A stretch of 44,967 nucleotides of DNA from Actinomycetes bacterium (GTDB taxonomy: Bacteria; Actinomycetota; Acidimicrobiia; Acidimicrobiales; Acidimicrobiaceae), in the NCBI GenBank assembly GCA_021822605.1, contig JAKAQL010000014.1, positions 1-44,967 on the forward strand, given 5' to 3'. Under the pieces are notes generated by a model. It searched no databases, was not told where the DNA came from, and saw only the letters and a list, made by a program, of their open reading frames with translations. A program made the translations under genes and the position numbers. Each line of letters opens with the position of its first letter. Within the stretch, counting starts at the first letter, position 1. Shown piece after piece: positions 17,261-25,931 of this stretch.

Positions 17261-18199
17261 ATGGTCTCTAGTGAGCTTGAGTATGCGACGGTGGTGACGG
17301 CTGCTGTGGGCGAGGGTAGTCGAGAGCGATTGCCACGACGTCTTACTAACGCCCCAAGCGGCCTTGAAGGTGAGGGTTTCCCGGTGAAGCGTGCCTTTGC
17401 CGGAGTGCCGATGTCGGAGCTTGACCCTTTTGTCCACATGGATGAGATGGGTGAGGTGGAGTACGGACCGGGAGAGCCAAAAGGCACCCCTTGGCATCCC
17501 CATCGCGGCTTTGAGACCGTTACCTACATGATGGAGGGCCAGTTTGTTCATCAGGATTCAATTGGAGGTGGCGGCAGTCTGGGCCAGGGCGATACCCAGT
17601 GGATGACAGCGGGAGCTGGTATCCTCCACATCGAGCGGCCTCCAGAGGAGCTGGTGGTCCAGGGTGGCCTCTTCCATGGACTGCAGTTGTGGGTCAATCT
17701 GCCTTCTCGGCAGAAATGGGTAGATCCGCGTTATCAAGATATCGGCCATTCGCAGGTCGGTCTAGGAACTAGTCCGCACCGTGACGTTCGCTTGCGTGTG
17801 ATCGCAGGTCAACTCGGTGCGGATCTTCGTGGCCCAGGTGTTACTTACACGCCTATCAATATGGTGCATGCGACACTGCATCCCGGTGCACGTGTATCGC
17901 TTGATTGGCCAGCTTCGTTGAATCTTCTTGTCTACGTAATGGAGGGAAAGGTTCAGTTTGGTTCGACGCGCGTTGATGCGCAGGCGTCGCAGCTTGCGGT
18001 CTTTGGTTCGGGTGACTTCTTTGAACTCGCGAACCCTGGGGAACGTGACGCTGAAGTGGTGCTCCTGGGCGGCCGTCCCATCGGTGAGCCGGTCGCCCAC
18101 TATGGCCCGTTTGTGATGAACACGCGCGCTGAGCTTGAACAGGCCATCGCCGACTTCCAGACGGGCAGAATGGGTCAAATCCCCGCTACTCACCTTTGA
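17261..18199 (+). CDS. Pirin family protein (bicupin)
   Basis: About 312 aa, two cupin domains. The first holds the metal site: H79 and H81 in PWHPHRGFET, H123 and E125 in GAGILHIE, matching the His-His-His-Glu iron site of pirins. The second (from about HATLHPGARVSL) is the usual metal-free cupin. Bacterial pirins include quercetin 2,3-dioxygenases and redox-sensing regulators. The start ATG at 17261 follows GAGGTGTGTG; an upstream TTG at 17231 is less likely. The fused ABC exporter begins 33 nt downstream on the same strand, so the two may be co-transcribed. Confidence 0.88.
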   Translation: MVSSELEYATVVTAAVGEGSRERLPRRLTNAPSGLEGEGFPVKRAFAGVPMSELDPFVHMDEMGEVEYGPGEPKGTPWHPHRGFETVTYMMEGQFVHQDSIGGGGSLGQGDTQWMTAGAGILHIERPPEELVVQGGLFHGLQLWVNLPSRQKWVDPRYQDIGHSQVGLGTSPHRDVRLRVIAGQLGADLRGPGVTYTPINMVHATLHPGARVSLDWPASLNLLVYVMEGKVQFGSTRVDAQASQLAVFGSGDFFELANPGERDAEVVLLGGRPIGEPVAHYGPFVMNTRAELEQAIADFQTGRMGQIPATHL

Positions 18200-18232
18200 T
18201 TTCTCGGTGGGTTGCGCCAGGAACTAGGCTAG

Positions 18233-21200
18233 ATGGGGCGTGACCGAGTGGACGATAGTAGAGGTGGTTCTGGATTGAAGAAAGGGTGGATGGCTCAGCT
18301 CGTTGGGGTGGTTCTCACGCAGCGAAAAGAGTTGTTCATTGCCTTCGTCACTGCGATACTAGGAACGGTCGCAACGCTGCTTGTCCCGATTTTTGAAGAG
18401 GCTTTTGTTGATTCGCTTCACGGCCATCATGAACGGGTCGGTTGGCTCGTGGGACTCATTGTGTTGGCCGTCGGCGCTTTTGGTTTGGCTTTCCTGCGCC
18501 GTTTCTTTGGTGGACGTTTGGCACTTGGAGCGCAGCACTACCTGAGAACACGCATTTTCAATCATCTACAGCGCATCGACTTTGCTGCTCACGATACGCT
18601 GCAGACTGGCCAGCTGGTGTCCGAGGCAAATGCCGATGTCTCACTCATTCAGGGACTCCTCTCCTTCCTGCCCCGGCTGTTTGGTAACGCGTTGCTCGCG
18701 TTGCTCTCCATCGTGGTGATGGCCGTCGTGTACTGGCCGTTGGCCCTCTTGGTGGCGTTATCCTTGGTGCTCATCGGAGCGGCCTCGATTCGGTTGCGTA
18801 GGCAGATCTTTCCGGTGAGTCTGATCGCGCAACAGGAGAAGGGAGCCGTCAACGAGGTTGTCGAAGAGACGGTACGGGGTATCGCCGTTGTTAAAGGATC
18901 TGCCCTTGAGGATGTACTGCTCGATCGCCTCCATCTGAGAGCTCGACGCCTCTATCGGGCTCGGGTGGCGACGATCTGGCGCCAAGCAAAGCTGCAAGCC
19001 TTCTTGCAGCTAGTTCCCCTACTCACCGAGGCGTTGGTCATTGGTATTGGAGGATACGCTGCCATCAACGGCCATCTCTCGGTGGGTGCCTTTCTACTCT
19101 TCACCACCTACATCGTCGAATTGATCTTACCGGTGCGTCAACTCTCGGTTTTGGTCGCCCTCTCGGAACAGGCGAGGGCTGGTGTGGAACGCATTTTTGG
19201 GCTCCTCGAAATCAATCCAGCGATCGTGCAACCAGAGGCACCCTATGTTCCAGTCGCAATACAGGGGGCAATCGAGTTCACTGATGTTCATTTTGCCTAT
19301 AAGCCAGGGGTTCCAGTACTCGATGGGCTCAACTTCATGATCGAGCCGGGTGAGACCGTCGCCGTCGTTGGGTCATCTGGTTCAGGTAAATCGTCGCTCG
19401 CCCTCTTGATTCCACGCTTTTATGAACCGCAAAGTGGGGCAATTGCCATCGATGGTGTGCCGGTGAACCAGTGGGATCTCGGATCCTTACGGCAGTCAAT
19501 TGGTATCGTCTTTGAGGAGAGCTTCCTCTTCTCCGATACCGTGCGTGCCAACATCGCGCTCGGTCGATCCGACATCTCCGAGGAAGAACTGCTGCGGGCA
19601 GCGAAGGCGGCGAGGGTCCATGAGTTTGTGATGGACCTCCCGCAGGGCTACGAGACCGTAGTGGGAGAACGTGGGGTCCGCCTGTCTGGCGGTCAACGCC
19701 AGCGTATCGCGCTTGCTCGCGCCCTTCTTGGGTCACCGCCGATACTTATCCTCGATGACGCCACGTCCTCGGTCGACCCGGCGACGGAGGCTGAAATTCT
19801 TGACGCCATCGCTTCAGCGGGAGCGGGGCGTACGATGATTCTTATTGCCCATCGTCGCTCGACCCTACACCTCGCTGATCGTATTGTGTTGATGGACCAC
19901 GGCCGAATCGTCGCGGTGGGAACACACGATGAACTGCTGGCGACAGAGCCGATCTATGGGGAGCTGATCGGCGGTGAATCTGAGGCGCTGGTTGAGACGC
20001 CAACGATCACTCTTGTGGGGCACGAGGACCAGCCTCCGATCAAGCAAGAGGTCCCGGTGAGCGTACCACGACTGATCGATCGTTGGGTTGATCTCGGTTG
20101 GGTTGATGATAGCTTTCGATTTGGGAGCCTCTTCAAACTCATTCGGATTGGGGTGATCGTTGGTGCTGTCCTAGTCGCTTTGGATGCCCTCTTGAGTTTG
20201 GCCTCCCCACTTGTACTCCGCTCGGGCATCGATGTCGGGGTATTGCGCCATGCGCGTCCGTTGGTCCTCGATGCTGCATTGGCCCTCGGCATCGTCTCGG
20301 TGGTCGACCTTGTCGTGGTGATCCTTGAGCAGGTTGTTGCAGGGCTCGCGGCAGAGAAGTTTCTGTTGCTATTGCGCTCGCGGATCTTCCAAAAAATTCT
20401 TCGCCTCGACATGGACTACTACGAGTCTGAGATGTCGGGTCGAATTATGACCCGTATGATCAGCGACGTCGACGCCTTCTCTAATCTGGTCCAGAATGGC
20501 CTGATTACGGCCCTAGTCTCGGTGGTATCTTTTGGCCTCGTGTTGGCGGTGGTGTTGATCATTGCGCCAAGCATCGCGTTGGTTCTGGTCGCTAGCCTTC
20601 CTCTCACCATTGTGGCGAGCATCATCTTCCAGCGCTACTCGAATCGCGCCTATACGAAGGCTCGTGAACGAATTGCGGCTGTGAACGCCAACTTCCAAGA
20701 GCAGGTCTCTGGTGTGCGTGCCTCACGGGCAAAGAATCGAGGTCGCGAGGCGATAAGGCGCTTTGACTCCTTGAGCAGTGGATATCGTGATGCACGTATG
20801 GACGCTCAGAAGGCGATCTCAATCTATTTCCCGTTTCTCCTGATGTTGGCCGATGTTACCACGGCGCTGACGCTGCTCTATGGTGGGGACCAGGTCTTGA
20901 GTCATACGCTGGCGATTGGGACGTTGTTGGCAGCAACCCTCTATGTCAACCAATTCTTCTCGCCGATCCAGCAGCTGTCACAGACCTTCGATCAGTTCCA
21001 GCAGGCACGGGTCGCTGCCCGTCAGATTCGTCGCTTGATGGCCCGTGATATCTCAATCCTCCCCGCCCAACACGCCGTGCAACTCGGTCAAATTCAGGGT
21101 GCAATTTCGTTCCGGGATGTCACCTTCCAATATCCTCAATCAGAACACCCCTCGCTCGACTCGGTATCTTTTGATGTGATGCCTGGTGCCCGCGTAGCGT

Positions 21201-21820
21201 TCGTTGGTGAGACCGGAGCAGGGAAGTCGACGATCGCGAAGCTTTTAGTGCGATTCTATGATGTGACGGGGGGCATGATCACGGTAGATGGTGTGCCGCT
21301 GACGGACCTTGACCTCAACCAGTACCGGCGCCAGATCGCCTATCTTCCCCAGGAGCCCTTTCTCTTTACCGGCACTATTGCCGACAATGTCTCCTTTGTC
21401 CGCCCGGATGTCTCAGCTGCGCAGATCGAACGTGCCTGCCGACTGGTTGGATTGGGCGGTTTTCTTGATCACAGCGAAGAGGGTATCAACTATGAGATTG
21501 GTGATCGAGGCGTCCGACTCTCAGCTGGACAAAAACAGTCAGTTGTCCTGGCCAGGCTCGTCATTCAGGACCCAAGGATCGTCATCCTCGATGAGGTCTC
21601 CTCCTCGCTTGACTTGGTTGCAGAGGCGCAGATGCAGGCCGCGTTGGACGAGGTCCTCGTTGGTCGCACGACCTTTGTGATTGCTCACCGACTCTCCACC
21701 CTGCTGAAAGCGGATCAGATCTATGTGCTTTCGCATGGTACCATCACCGAGCAGGGTACCCATGCGGATTTGCTTGGACAAGGCGGCCACTACGCGTCGC
21801 TCTGGGAACTCTCTGCCTGA
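18233..21820 (+). CDS. Fused two-half ABC exporter with one degenerate ATP site
   Basis: 1195 aa: TMD1 (~25-330), NBD1 (~345-590), a linker, TMD2 (~640-930), NBD2 (~955-1195). NBD1 has Walker A GSSGSGKSS (~379), a complete LSGGQRQR and Walker B ILILDDATS, in which the catalytic Glu is Asp (D509). NBD2 has Walker A GETGAGKST (~992), the altered signature LSAGQKQS (L1096) and a normal Walker B ILDEVSSS (E1121). Site 1 (NBD1 Walker motifs with the NBD2 signature) is therefore degenerate and site 2 intact, as in heterodimeric exporters of the TM287/288 type, here joined in one chain. The NBD1 Q-loop reads VFEES rather than VFQE. The start is ATG 18233. It probably exports a hydrophobic compound or peptide; the substrate is unknown. 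Confidence 0.9.
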   Translation: MGRDRVDDSRGGSGLKKGWMAQLVGVVLTQRKELFIAFVTAILGTVATLLVPIFEEAFVDSLHGHHERVGWLVGLIVLAVGAFGLAFLRRFFGGRLALGAQHYLRTRIFNHLQRIDFAAHDTLQTGQLVSEANADVSLIQGLLSFLPRLFGNALLALLSIVVMAVVYWPLALLVALSLVLIGAASIRLRRQIFPVSLIAQQEKGAVNEVVEETVRGIAVVKGSALEDVLLDRLHLRARRLYRARVATIWRQAKLQAFLQLVPLLTEALVIGIGGYAAINGHLSVGAFLLFTTYIVELILPVRQLSVLVALSEQARAGVERIFGLLEINPAIVQPEAPYVPVAIQGAIEFTDVHFAYKPGVPVLDGLNFMIEPGETVAVVGSSGSGKSSLALLIPRFYEPQSGAIAIDGVPVNQWDLGSLRQSIGIVFEESFLFSDTVRANIALGRSDISEEELLRAAKAARVHEFVMDLPQGYETVVGERGVRLSGGQRQRIALARALLGSPPILILDDATSSVDPATEAEILDAIASAGAGRTMILIAHRRSTLHLADRIVLMDHGRIVAVGTHDELLATEPIYGELIGGESEALVETPTITLVGHEDQPPIKQEVPVSVPRLIDRWVDLGWVDDSFRFGSLFKLIRIGVIVGAVLVALDALLSLASPLVLRSGIDVGVLRHARPLVLDAALALGIVSVVDLVVVILEQVVAGLAAEKFLLLLRSRIFQKILRLDMDYYESEMSGRIMTRMISDVDAFSNLVQNGLITALVSVVSFGLVLAVVLIIAPSIALVLVASLPLTIVASIIFQRYSNRAYTKARERIAAVNANFQEQVSGVRASRAKNRGREAIRRFDSLSSGYRDARMDAQKAISIYFPFLLMLADVTTALTLLYGGDQVLSHTLAIGTLLAATLYVNQFFSPIQQLSQTFDQFQQARVAARQIRRLMARDISILPAQHAVQLGQIQGAISFRDVTFQYPQSEHPSLDSVSFDVMPGARVAFVGETGAGKSTIAKLLVRFYDVTGGMITVDGVPLTDLDLNQYRRQIAYLPQEPFLFTGTIADNVSFVRPDVSAAQIERACRLVGLGGFLDHSEEGINYEIGDRGVRLSAGQKQSVVLARLVIQDPRIVILDEVSSSLDLVAEAQMQAALDEVLVGRTTFVIAHRLSTLLKADQIYVLSHGTITEQGTHADLLGQGGHYASLWELSA

Positions 21821-21838
21821 GCCACAGGTATCTCGGAA

Positions 21839-21856
21839 GATCAGGATTCCCTGATC
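21839..21856. terminator. Hairpin between convergent ABC exporter and transglutaminase genes
   Basis: GATCAGG (21839-21845) and CCTGATC (21850-21856) form a 7-bp stem with loop ATTC. It overlaps the last codons of the transglutaminase gene, 18 nt after the exporter stop. No U-tract is present. Confidence 0.35.
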
Positions 21857-22692
21857 ACTCGCACGCGCACCTCCATCGTGGAGGTACCATTACCGCTATA
21901 GATACCGATTAACGGGGGCACGTCGGTGTAGTCACGGCCGCGACCGACCACGACGTACCGTTCAGGTTCGACGACCTGGTTGGTTGGATCGAGTGGCAGC
22001 CAGGAACCGACCCACGCCTCGACCCAAGCGTGGCTTTCGGCGTCAATAACTTCGCCGATCGATTCTTCTCGGTCTGGATAGTAGTAGCCTGAGACGTAGC
22101 GAGCTGGTATGCCGAGACGTCGGAGGAGAGCGATGCAGAGATGAGCGAAATCTTGGCAGACGCCTTTTCTGATCGACCAGGCCTCGTCTGCTGAGGTGGA
22201 GACCGCCGTCGATCCGACTTCGTAGGTGAGCCGCTCGTGGACCAATTGCGCGACCCCCTGTGCCGCGTCAAGTGGGGTTGGGCTTCCGCGCAGAAGTTCG
22301 ATGGCTTGTGCCGCCTCATCGGTGTCTTTGATCAGCGTCAATAGGGTAGGGTCCAGAAACTCGGCGAAGGTGTCGTCGAAGACAGGATCTCGATACTGTT
22401 GCCAGGGCGGCGAAGCGTCCTTGGTGGGGGCAGCTGTTCCCGTCTGTACGCGAGAACGAGCGATGACGGAGAGTTCCTGGTGGGGCTGGTGGATCTCAAA
22501 AACATGGGCCAGTGTTCCCCAGTAGTCCTGGTAGCCGAGGATATGAGCTGACGGTGTCACCACCAGACTGCGTTCAAGAACCAATTGCGTGCGGTCGGAC
22601 TGGGGGAGCATTCGTGCTTCATTGAATGACCCGTCTGATGCCGTAGAGTACCGATAATGTGAGGCGTGTTCGATGGAGAGAACCCAACTCAT
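21841..22692 (-). CDS. Transglutaminase-like protein of the ATP-grasp/alpha-E operon
   Basis: About 283 aa. An N-terminal beta domain (SIEHASHYRYS, RSLVVTPSAHI) precedes a transglutaminase core with the triad C179 (GVCQDF), H221 (ESHAWVEAW) and D235 (WLPLDPTN). The papain-like core could hydrolyse or cross-link peptides. The ATG at 22690-22692 overlaps the alpha-E stop (ATGA) and has GGAG 8 nt upstream; an earlier ATG at 22734 is not needed. It is the third gene of a conserved bacterial trio with an ATP-grasp enzyme and an alpha-E protein, thought from comparative genomics to make or modify a peptide. No signal peptide is visible, so it is likely cytoplasmic. Confidence 0.87.
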   Translation of the reverse strand: MSWVLSIEHASHYRYSTASDGSFNEARMLPQSDRTQLVLERSLVVTPSAHILGYQDYWGTLAHVFEIHQPHQELSVIARSRVQTGTAAPTKDASPPWQQYRDPVFDDTFAEFLDPTLLTLIKDTDEAAQAIELLRGSPTPLDAAQGVAQLVHERLTYEVGSTAVSTSADEAWSIRKGVCQDFAHLCIALLRRLGIPARYVSGYYYPDREESIGEVIDAESHAWVEAWVGSWLPLDPTNQVVEPERYVVVGRGRDYTDVPPLIGIYSGNGTSTMEVRVRVIRES

Positions 22693-23645
22693 GGCAGGCT
22701 CCGTGGAAGGGGGTTGACCACTTCTCGTTGCCATGATTGCCCACGAACTTGCCCGAAGTATTGTTGGGTGATGGCGTCCGAGGCGAGGGAGCAGGAGAGG
22801 CTCAAGTCCTCGAGCAACGTTTCGATTCGCGTGGTGAGGTCCTCCCTTGTCAAGAAGGAGATCGTAGCTCTTGCCTGGCCGAGGATGCGTAGAGCCGGAG
22901 CGGGTGGTGCGCTCCGGTGAGTATCGGGAGCGATGTGCTCAAGACAGCGCTCCGCTGTCAGCAGCCCAAACTGGACACTGCGAGGGAACAGTCGGTCTAC
23001 CAGCAGAAACTCAAGTACATACTCTGGCTCGACTTGACCATGATAGGTGCGAATGTAGAACTCGTACGCGGAGCAGTACTTCAATGTAGTGACCCAATCT
23101 CGACTTTCTGGTGCAAAGACGAGGCGAAACTTGAGGAGCCGGAGCGTCATGTCGACTCGCTCGATAAAGGTCCCAAGCTGGAGGAATTGCCATCCGTCAT
23201 CCCGTGGGAAACTCTCGTTGAGAAGGCCTACCGTGATGGCAACGCGCTCATGGGCAAGACGGACGTAGCGAAAGAACTCCGAGAGTGAGGTACTTTTACG
23301 AGGCATTTTCACGAGAAGACGATCAGCGATGTTGATGGCCTCGTACACCTCACTTGGCAACAGCTCTCTGAGGCTGCCAGCGTTTCGTCGAGCGGCGACG
23401 ATCGAAGATGCGATTGAGTTTGGATGGTCGAGGGAGAAACCCAGTGTTGCAAAGAGCGTTGTTGAGTCGGCTTCATCGCCGTCAAACTCGGCAAAACCAA
23501 GGGTAGAGAGGAAGGATGACTGTGGAGCCGTTGATCCAGATTCGAGCTCATGGTTGAGGTGTACCTCGAGGATTCGAGCAGTATCATCGGCGCGCTCCAA
23601 GTAGCGACCTAGCCAGAAGAGTGACTCTGCGATGCGGACCAACAT
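22689..23645 (-). CDS. Alpha-E domain protein (DUF403)
   Basis: About 318 aa, mostly alpha-helical. The N-terminus MLVRIAESLFWLGRYLERAD is the hallmark of the family, and Glu/Arg-rich helices follow (FFRYVRLAHERVAITVGL, FIERVDMTLRLLKFRLVF). The biochemical role is not established; the family always travels with an ATP-grasp ligase and a transglutaminase. The ATG at 23643-23645 starts 1 nt after the ATP-grasp stop and has GGAGCAATGAC upstream, so I reject the longer frame to 23696. Coupling on both sides implies that the three proteins are made in fixed ratio. Confidence 0.87.
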   Translation of the reverse strand: MLVRIAESLFWLGRYLERADDTARILEVHLNHELESGSTAPQSSFLSTLGFAEFDGDEADSTTLFATLGFSLDHPNSIASSIVAARRNAGSLRELLPSEVYEAINIADRLLVKMPRKSTSLSEFFRYVRLAHERVAITVGLLNESFPRDDGWQFLQLGTFIERVDMTLRLLKFRLVFAPESRDWVTTLKYCSAYEFYIRTYHGQVEPEYVLEFLLVDRLFPRSVQFGLLTAERCLEHIAPDTHRSAPPAPALRILGQARATISFLTREDLTTRIETLLEDLSLSCSLASDAITQQYFGQVRGQSWQREVVNPLPRSLP

Positions 23646-23646
23646 G

Positions 23647-25203
23647 TCATTGCTCCTGCTGTTTTGTGGTTTGGAGTGGGTGATCCGTCTCGGCATGAGC
23701 CGTCTGATGGCTCAGATTTCCTCTGTGAGAGGTACCGTTGCTTGGATGGAGATCCACTTTGTTTGCCGAGGCATCGAGCACCCAAGTGTCTTTGGAACCG
23801 CCCCCTTGAGAGGAGTTGACGATCAGTGAACCCTTCGGTAGGGCAACCCGCGTGAGCCCTCCGGGGAGTACCCAGATGCGATCACCTTGATTGATGACGA
23901 ATGGACGCAGATCGATGTGCCGTGGCTCGATGCCCTCGGACACCTTGGTTGGACAGGTCGAGAGTTGGACAACCTCTTGGGCGATCCACCCGCGAGGGTT
24001 GGCGAGCATCGCTTGTTTGGCCCCAGTGAGGGTAGCCTCATCGGCGTCAGGTCCGATCACGATCCCTTTGCCACCCGAGGCGTCCACTGGCTTGAGTACG
24101 AGTTGGTCGAGCCGGTCGACGACCCATGAGCGAACCTCGGGATCCTCAAGTCGATAGGTCGGAACGTTTGCGAGGATCGGCTCCTCGCCGAGGTAATAGC
24201 GAATCATGTCTGGTACATAGGTGTAGGTGAGCTTGTCGTCAGCGACACCATTCCCGATCGCGTTTGCGACGGTTAGGTTGCCAGCGCGTATGCAGGTGAC
24301 AAGGCCAGGTACACCCAGTAGCGAGGAGGGCTCAAAGTAGAGCGGATCAAGATACTCGTCACTGATTCGTCGGTAGATGACATCGACCCGTTGGTCTCCT
24401 TCGGTGGTATGGAGATAGCAAATGCCATCTCGGCAGGTCAGGTCGCTTCCTTCAACGAGATCGACGCCCATCTGTCGCGCGAGGAAGGTGTGTTCGAAGT
24501 ACGCGGCGTTGTGGATGCCAGGCGTAAGGAGAACAACTTTTGGATCGGAGGTCGCAGAATGGGGGGCAGCTGCCACGAGAGCACGAAGGAGTTCAGTCGG
24601 GTAGGTGGCCACTGGCCGCACGCGGTTCCCACGAAAGAACTCCGGAAAGATGCGAGTCATACTTCGCCGATTTTCGAGTACGTAGGAGACTCCAGATGGG
24701 GTTCGCAGATTATCTTCGAGCACCATCAGCGTGCCGTCACGACCTCTCACGATATCCATGCCTGAGATATGGATGCGGACACCATTAGCTGGTATCAACC
24801 CATAAGCCTGTCGAATGAAGAGTGGAGAGGAGAGAACAAGCTGATGAGGGATGATCCGGTCTTGAAAGATGCGCCGCTGAGTAAAGACATCATCGAGAAA
24901 GGCCTCAAGGGCACGCACGCGTTGAATGACACCGCTCTCAAGGTAGGTCCACTCCTGTGAGGAGATAATTCTCGGGATCGGGTCCAGCGGGAAGGGCGCC
25001 TCTAACCCTGCGAACGAGTAGGTCACTCCGCGGTCGCGAAAGGAGAGGTCTCGTTCTTGACAGCGCTGCTCGAACTCTGCTTCGCTGAGCTCTTGCAGCG
25101 CACTGTAGAGTTCCATGCAGCCTGGACGTGGGAGTCCCGACTCGGCGAGCACCTCGTCGAAGGTGTCTGCAACTGCGTACGATTCGAGGAGGGTATTCTC
25201 CAT
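23647..25203 (-). CDS. Circularly permuted ATP-grasp protein (type 2; DUF404/DUF407)
   Basis: 518 aa. Family features include the segment GMDIVRGRDGTLMVLEDNLRTPSGVSY (metal/nucleotide side), LLTPGIHNAAYFEH, VDVIYRRISDEYLDP, AIGNGVADDKLTYTYVPDMI, the KPVDASGGKG loop and RHIDLRPFV near the C-terminus. ATP-grasp enzymes form amide bonds through acyl phosphates. First gene of the trio with alpha-E and transglutaminase. The start ATG at 25203 has TAGGGT ending 6 nt upstream, which can act as a leaderless -10 or a weak AGGG ribosome site. The C-terminal ~35 residues (after VDLHPSNG) are polar, low-complexity and rich in His/Gln/Thr. Substrate unknown. Confidence 0.87.
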   Translation of the reverse strand: MENTLLESYAVADTFDEVLAESGLPRPGCMELYSALQELSEAEFEQRCQERDLSFRDRGVTYSFAGLEAPFPLDPIPRIISSQEWTYLESGVIQRVRALEAFLDDVFTQRRIFQDRIIPHQLVLSSPLFIRQAYGLIPANGVRIHISGMDIVRGRDGTLMVLEDNLRTPSGVSYVLENRRSMTRIFPEFFRGNRVRPVATYPTELLRALVAAAPHSATSDPKVVLLTPGIHNAAYFEHTFLARQMGVDLVEGSDLTCRDGICYLHTTEGDQRVDVIYRRISDEYLDPLYFEPSSLLGVPGLVTCIRAGNLTVANAIGNGVADDKLTYTYVPDMIRYYLGEEPILANVPTYRLEDPEVRSWVVDRLDQLVLKPVDASGGKGIVIGPDADEATLTGAKQAMLANPRGWIAQEVVQLSTCPTKVSEGIEPRHIDLRPFVINQGDRIWVLPGGLTRVALPKGSLIVNSSQGGGSKDTWVLDASANKVDLHPSNGTSHRGNLSHQTAHAETDHPLQTTKQQEQ

Positions 25204-25209
25204 AGCGCA

Positions 25210-25215
25210 ACCCTA
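25210..25215 (-). promoter_or_regulatory. Candidate -10 element (TAGGGT) for the ATP-grasp operon
   Basis: TAGGGT on the minus strand ends exactly 6 nt before the ATG of the ATP-grasp gene, the spacing expected if transcription begins at the A of ATG. No convincing -35 was found. Confidence 0.35.
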
Positions 25216-25301
25216 GCAGATCTTGCTTGGCGATTTTTGTAAGCAACATACTGTTCATCGTTTTATGGGGATTCGAATGATCGGGCATGCATCAAAAAAG
25301 C

Positions 25302-25313
25302 GAACAAATGTAC
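25302..25313 (+). promoter_or_regulatory. LexA-box-like site before imuA
   Basis: GAACAAATGTAC is one mismatch from the actinobacterial/Gram-positive LexA core GAAC-N4-GTTC. It abuts a TACTAT hexamer (25314-25319) that ends 6 nt before the ATG chosen for imuA (25326), so LexA bound here would block the promoter of the mutasome operon. Mutasome operons are classical SOS targets, which raises the prior. The match is not perfect. Confidence 0.45.
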
Positions 25314-25325
25314 TACTATGGTTCT

Positions 25326-25931
25326 ATGGCGTTGCCGCTCACTTCATCGTCGCTCGACGCGACCCCGCACCAGCCATCGACAAAGCTACCTCTCAAGGCC
25401 GAGTACGCAGCGCTACTCTCGCAGGGGGGGTTGTCAGTTGGAACAGTCACCAAGGTGAGTGGGCCAGGGTCCTATACCGCCATGATTGAGATGCTCAGCG
25501 TCACCTCTCAGGCGGGTTATAACATCGCCTTTGCCGGTCTTCATGATCTTGGGGTGGTGTCGTTGGCGCGAGCTGGTTGGGATCTGTCACGTGTCATTCT
25601 GGTCGATGATGGATCGGAGACGATGCAGATCATCGCGTTGCTTGTCGCCGCCTTTGACGTCGTTGTGTTTGATGCGACGGTGGTCGATCGTTCTTGGCAC
25701 CGGCTTGTCGCACGGGCCAGGGAGCACAAGAGTGCACTGGTGATTCTGGATCGTCAGCGTACGATCGAAAATCACCAGCTTCGACGATCTCCACCCGGTG
25801 TGACACTGGTTGTCGAGGAACTCGGATGGAGTGTCTCAACACCGGAGTCCCCCTTGGGTTCCCCCACCTTGCGCATCGTGGTGCAGGAGCATGGACTTGC
25901 AGTCGGTGTCGCAACAGTGGCGACACGATGA
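25326..25931 (+). CDS. imuA: ImuA-type mutasome accessory protein (RecA-fold, no P-loop)
   Basis: About 201 aa. The segment ALLSQGGLSVGTVTKVSGPG resembles the RecA/ImuA core start, but the P-loop is lost (GPGSYTAM, with no GKT/S). Strands such as YNIAFAGLHDLG, RVILVDDGSETM, VVVFDATVVDRSW and SALVILD follow a RecA-like fold. ImuA' proteins lack ATP binding and bridge ImuB and DnaE2. ATG 25326 is preferred because a LexA-like box and a -10-like TACTAT lie just upstream; earlier ATGs at 25287 and 25308 would overlap that box. The stop overlaps the imuB ATG by 4 nt. The call leans on its neighbours, since ImuA proteins are poorly conserved. Confidence 0.75.
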   Translation: MALPLTSSSLDATPHQPSTKLPLKAEYAALLSQGGLSVGTVTKVSGPGSYTAMIEMLSVTSQAGYNIAFAGLHDLGVVSLARAGWDLSRVILVDDGSETMQIIALLVAAFDVVVFDATVVDRSWHRLVARAREHKSALVILDRQRTIENHQLRRSPPGVTLVVEELGWSVSTPESPLGSPTLRIVVQEHGLAVGVATVATR

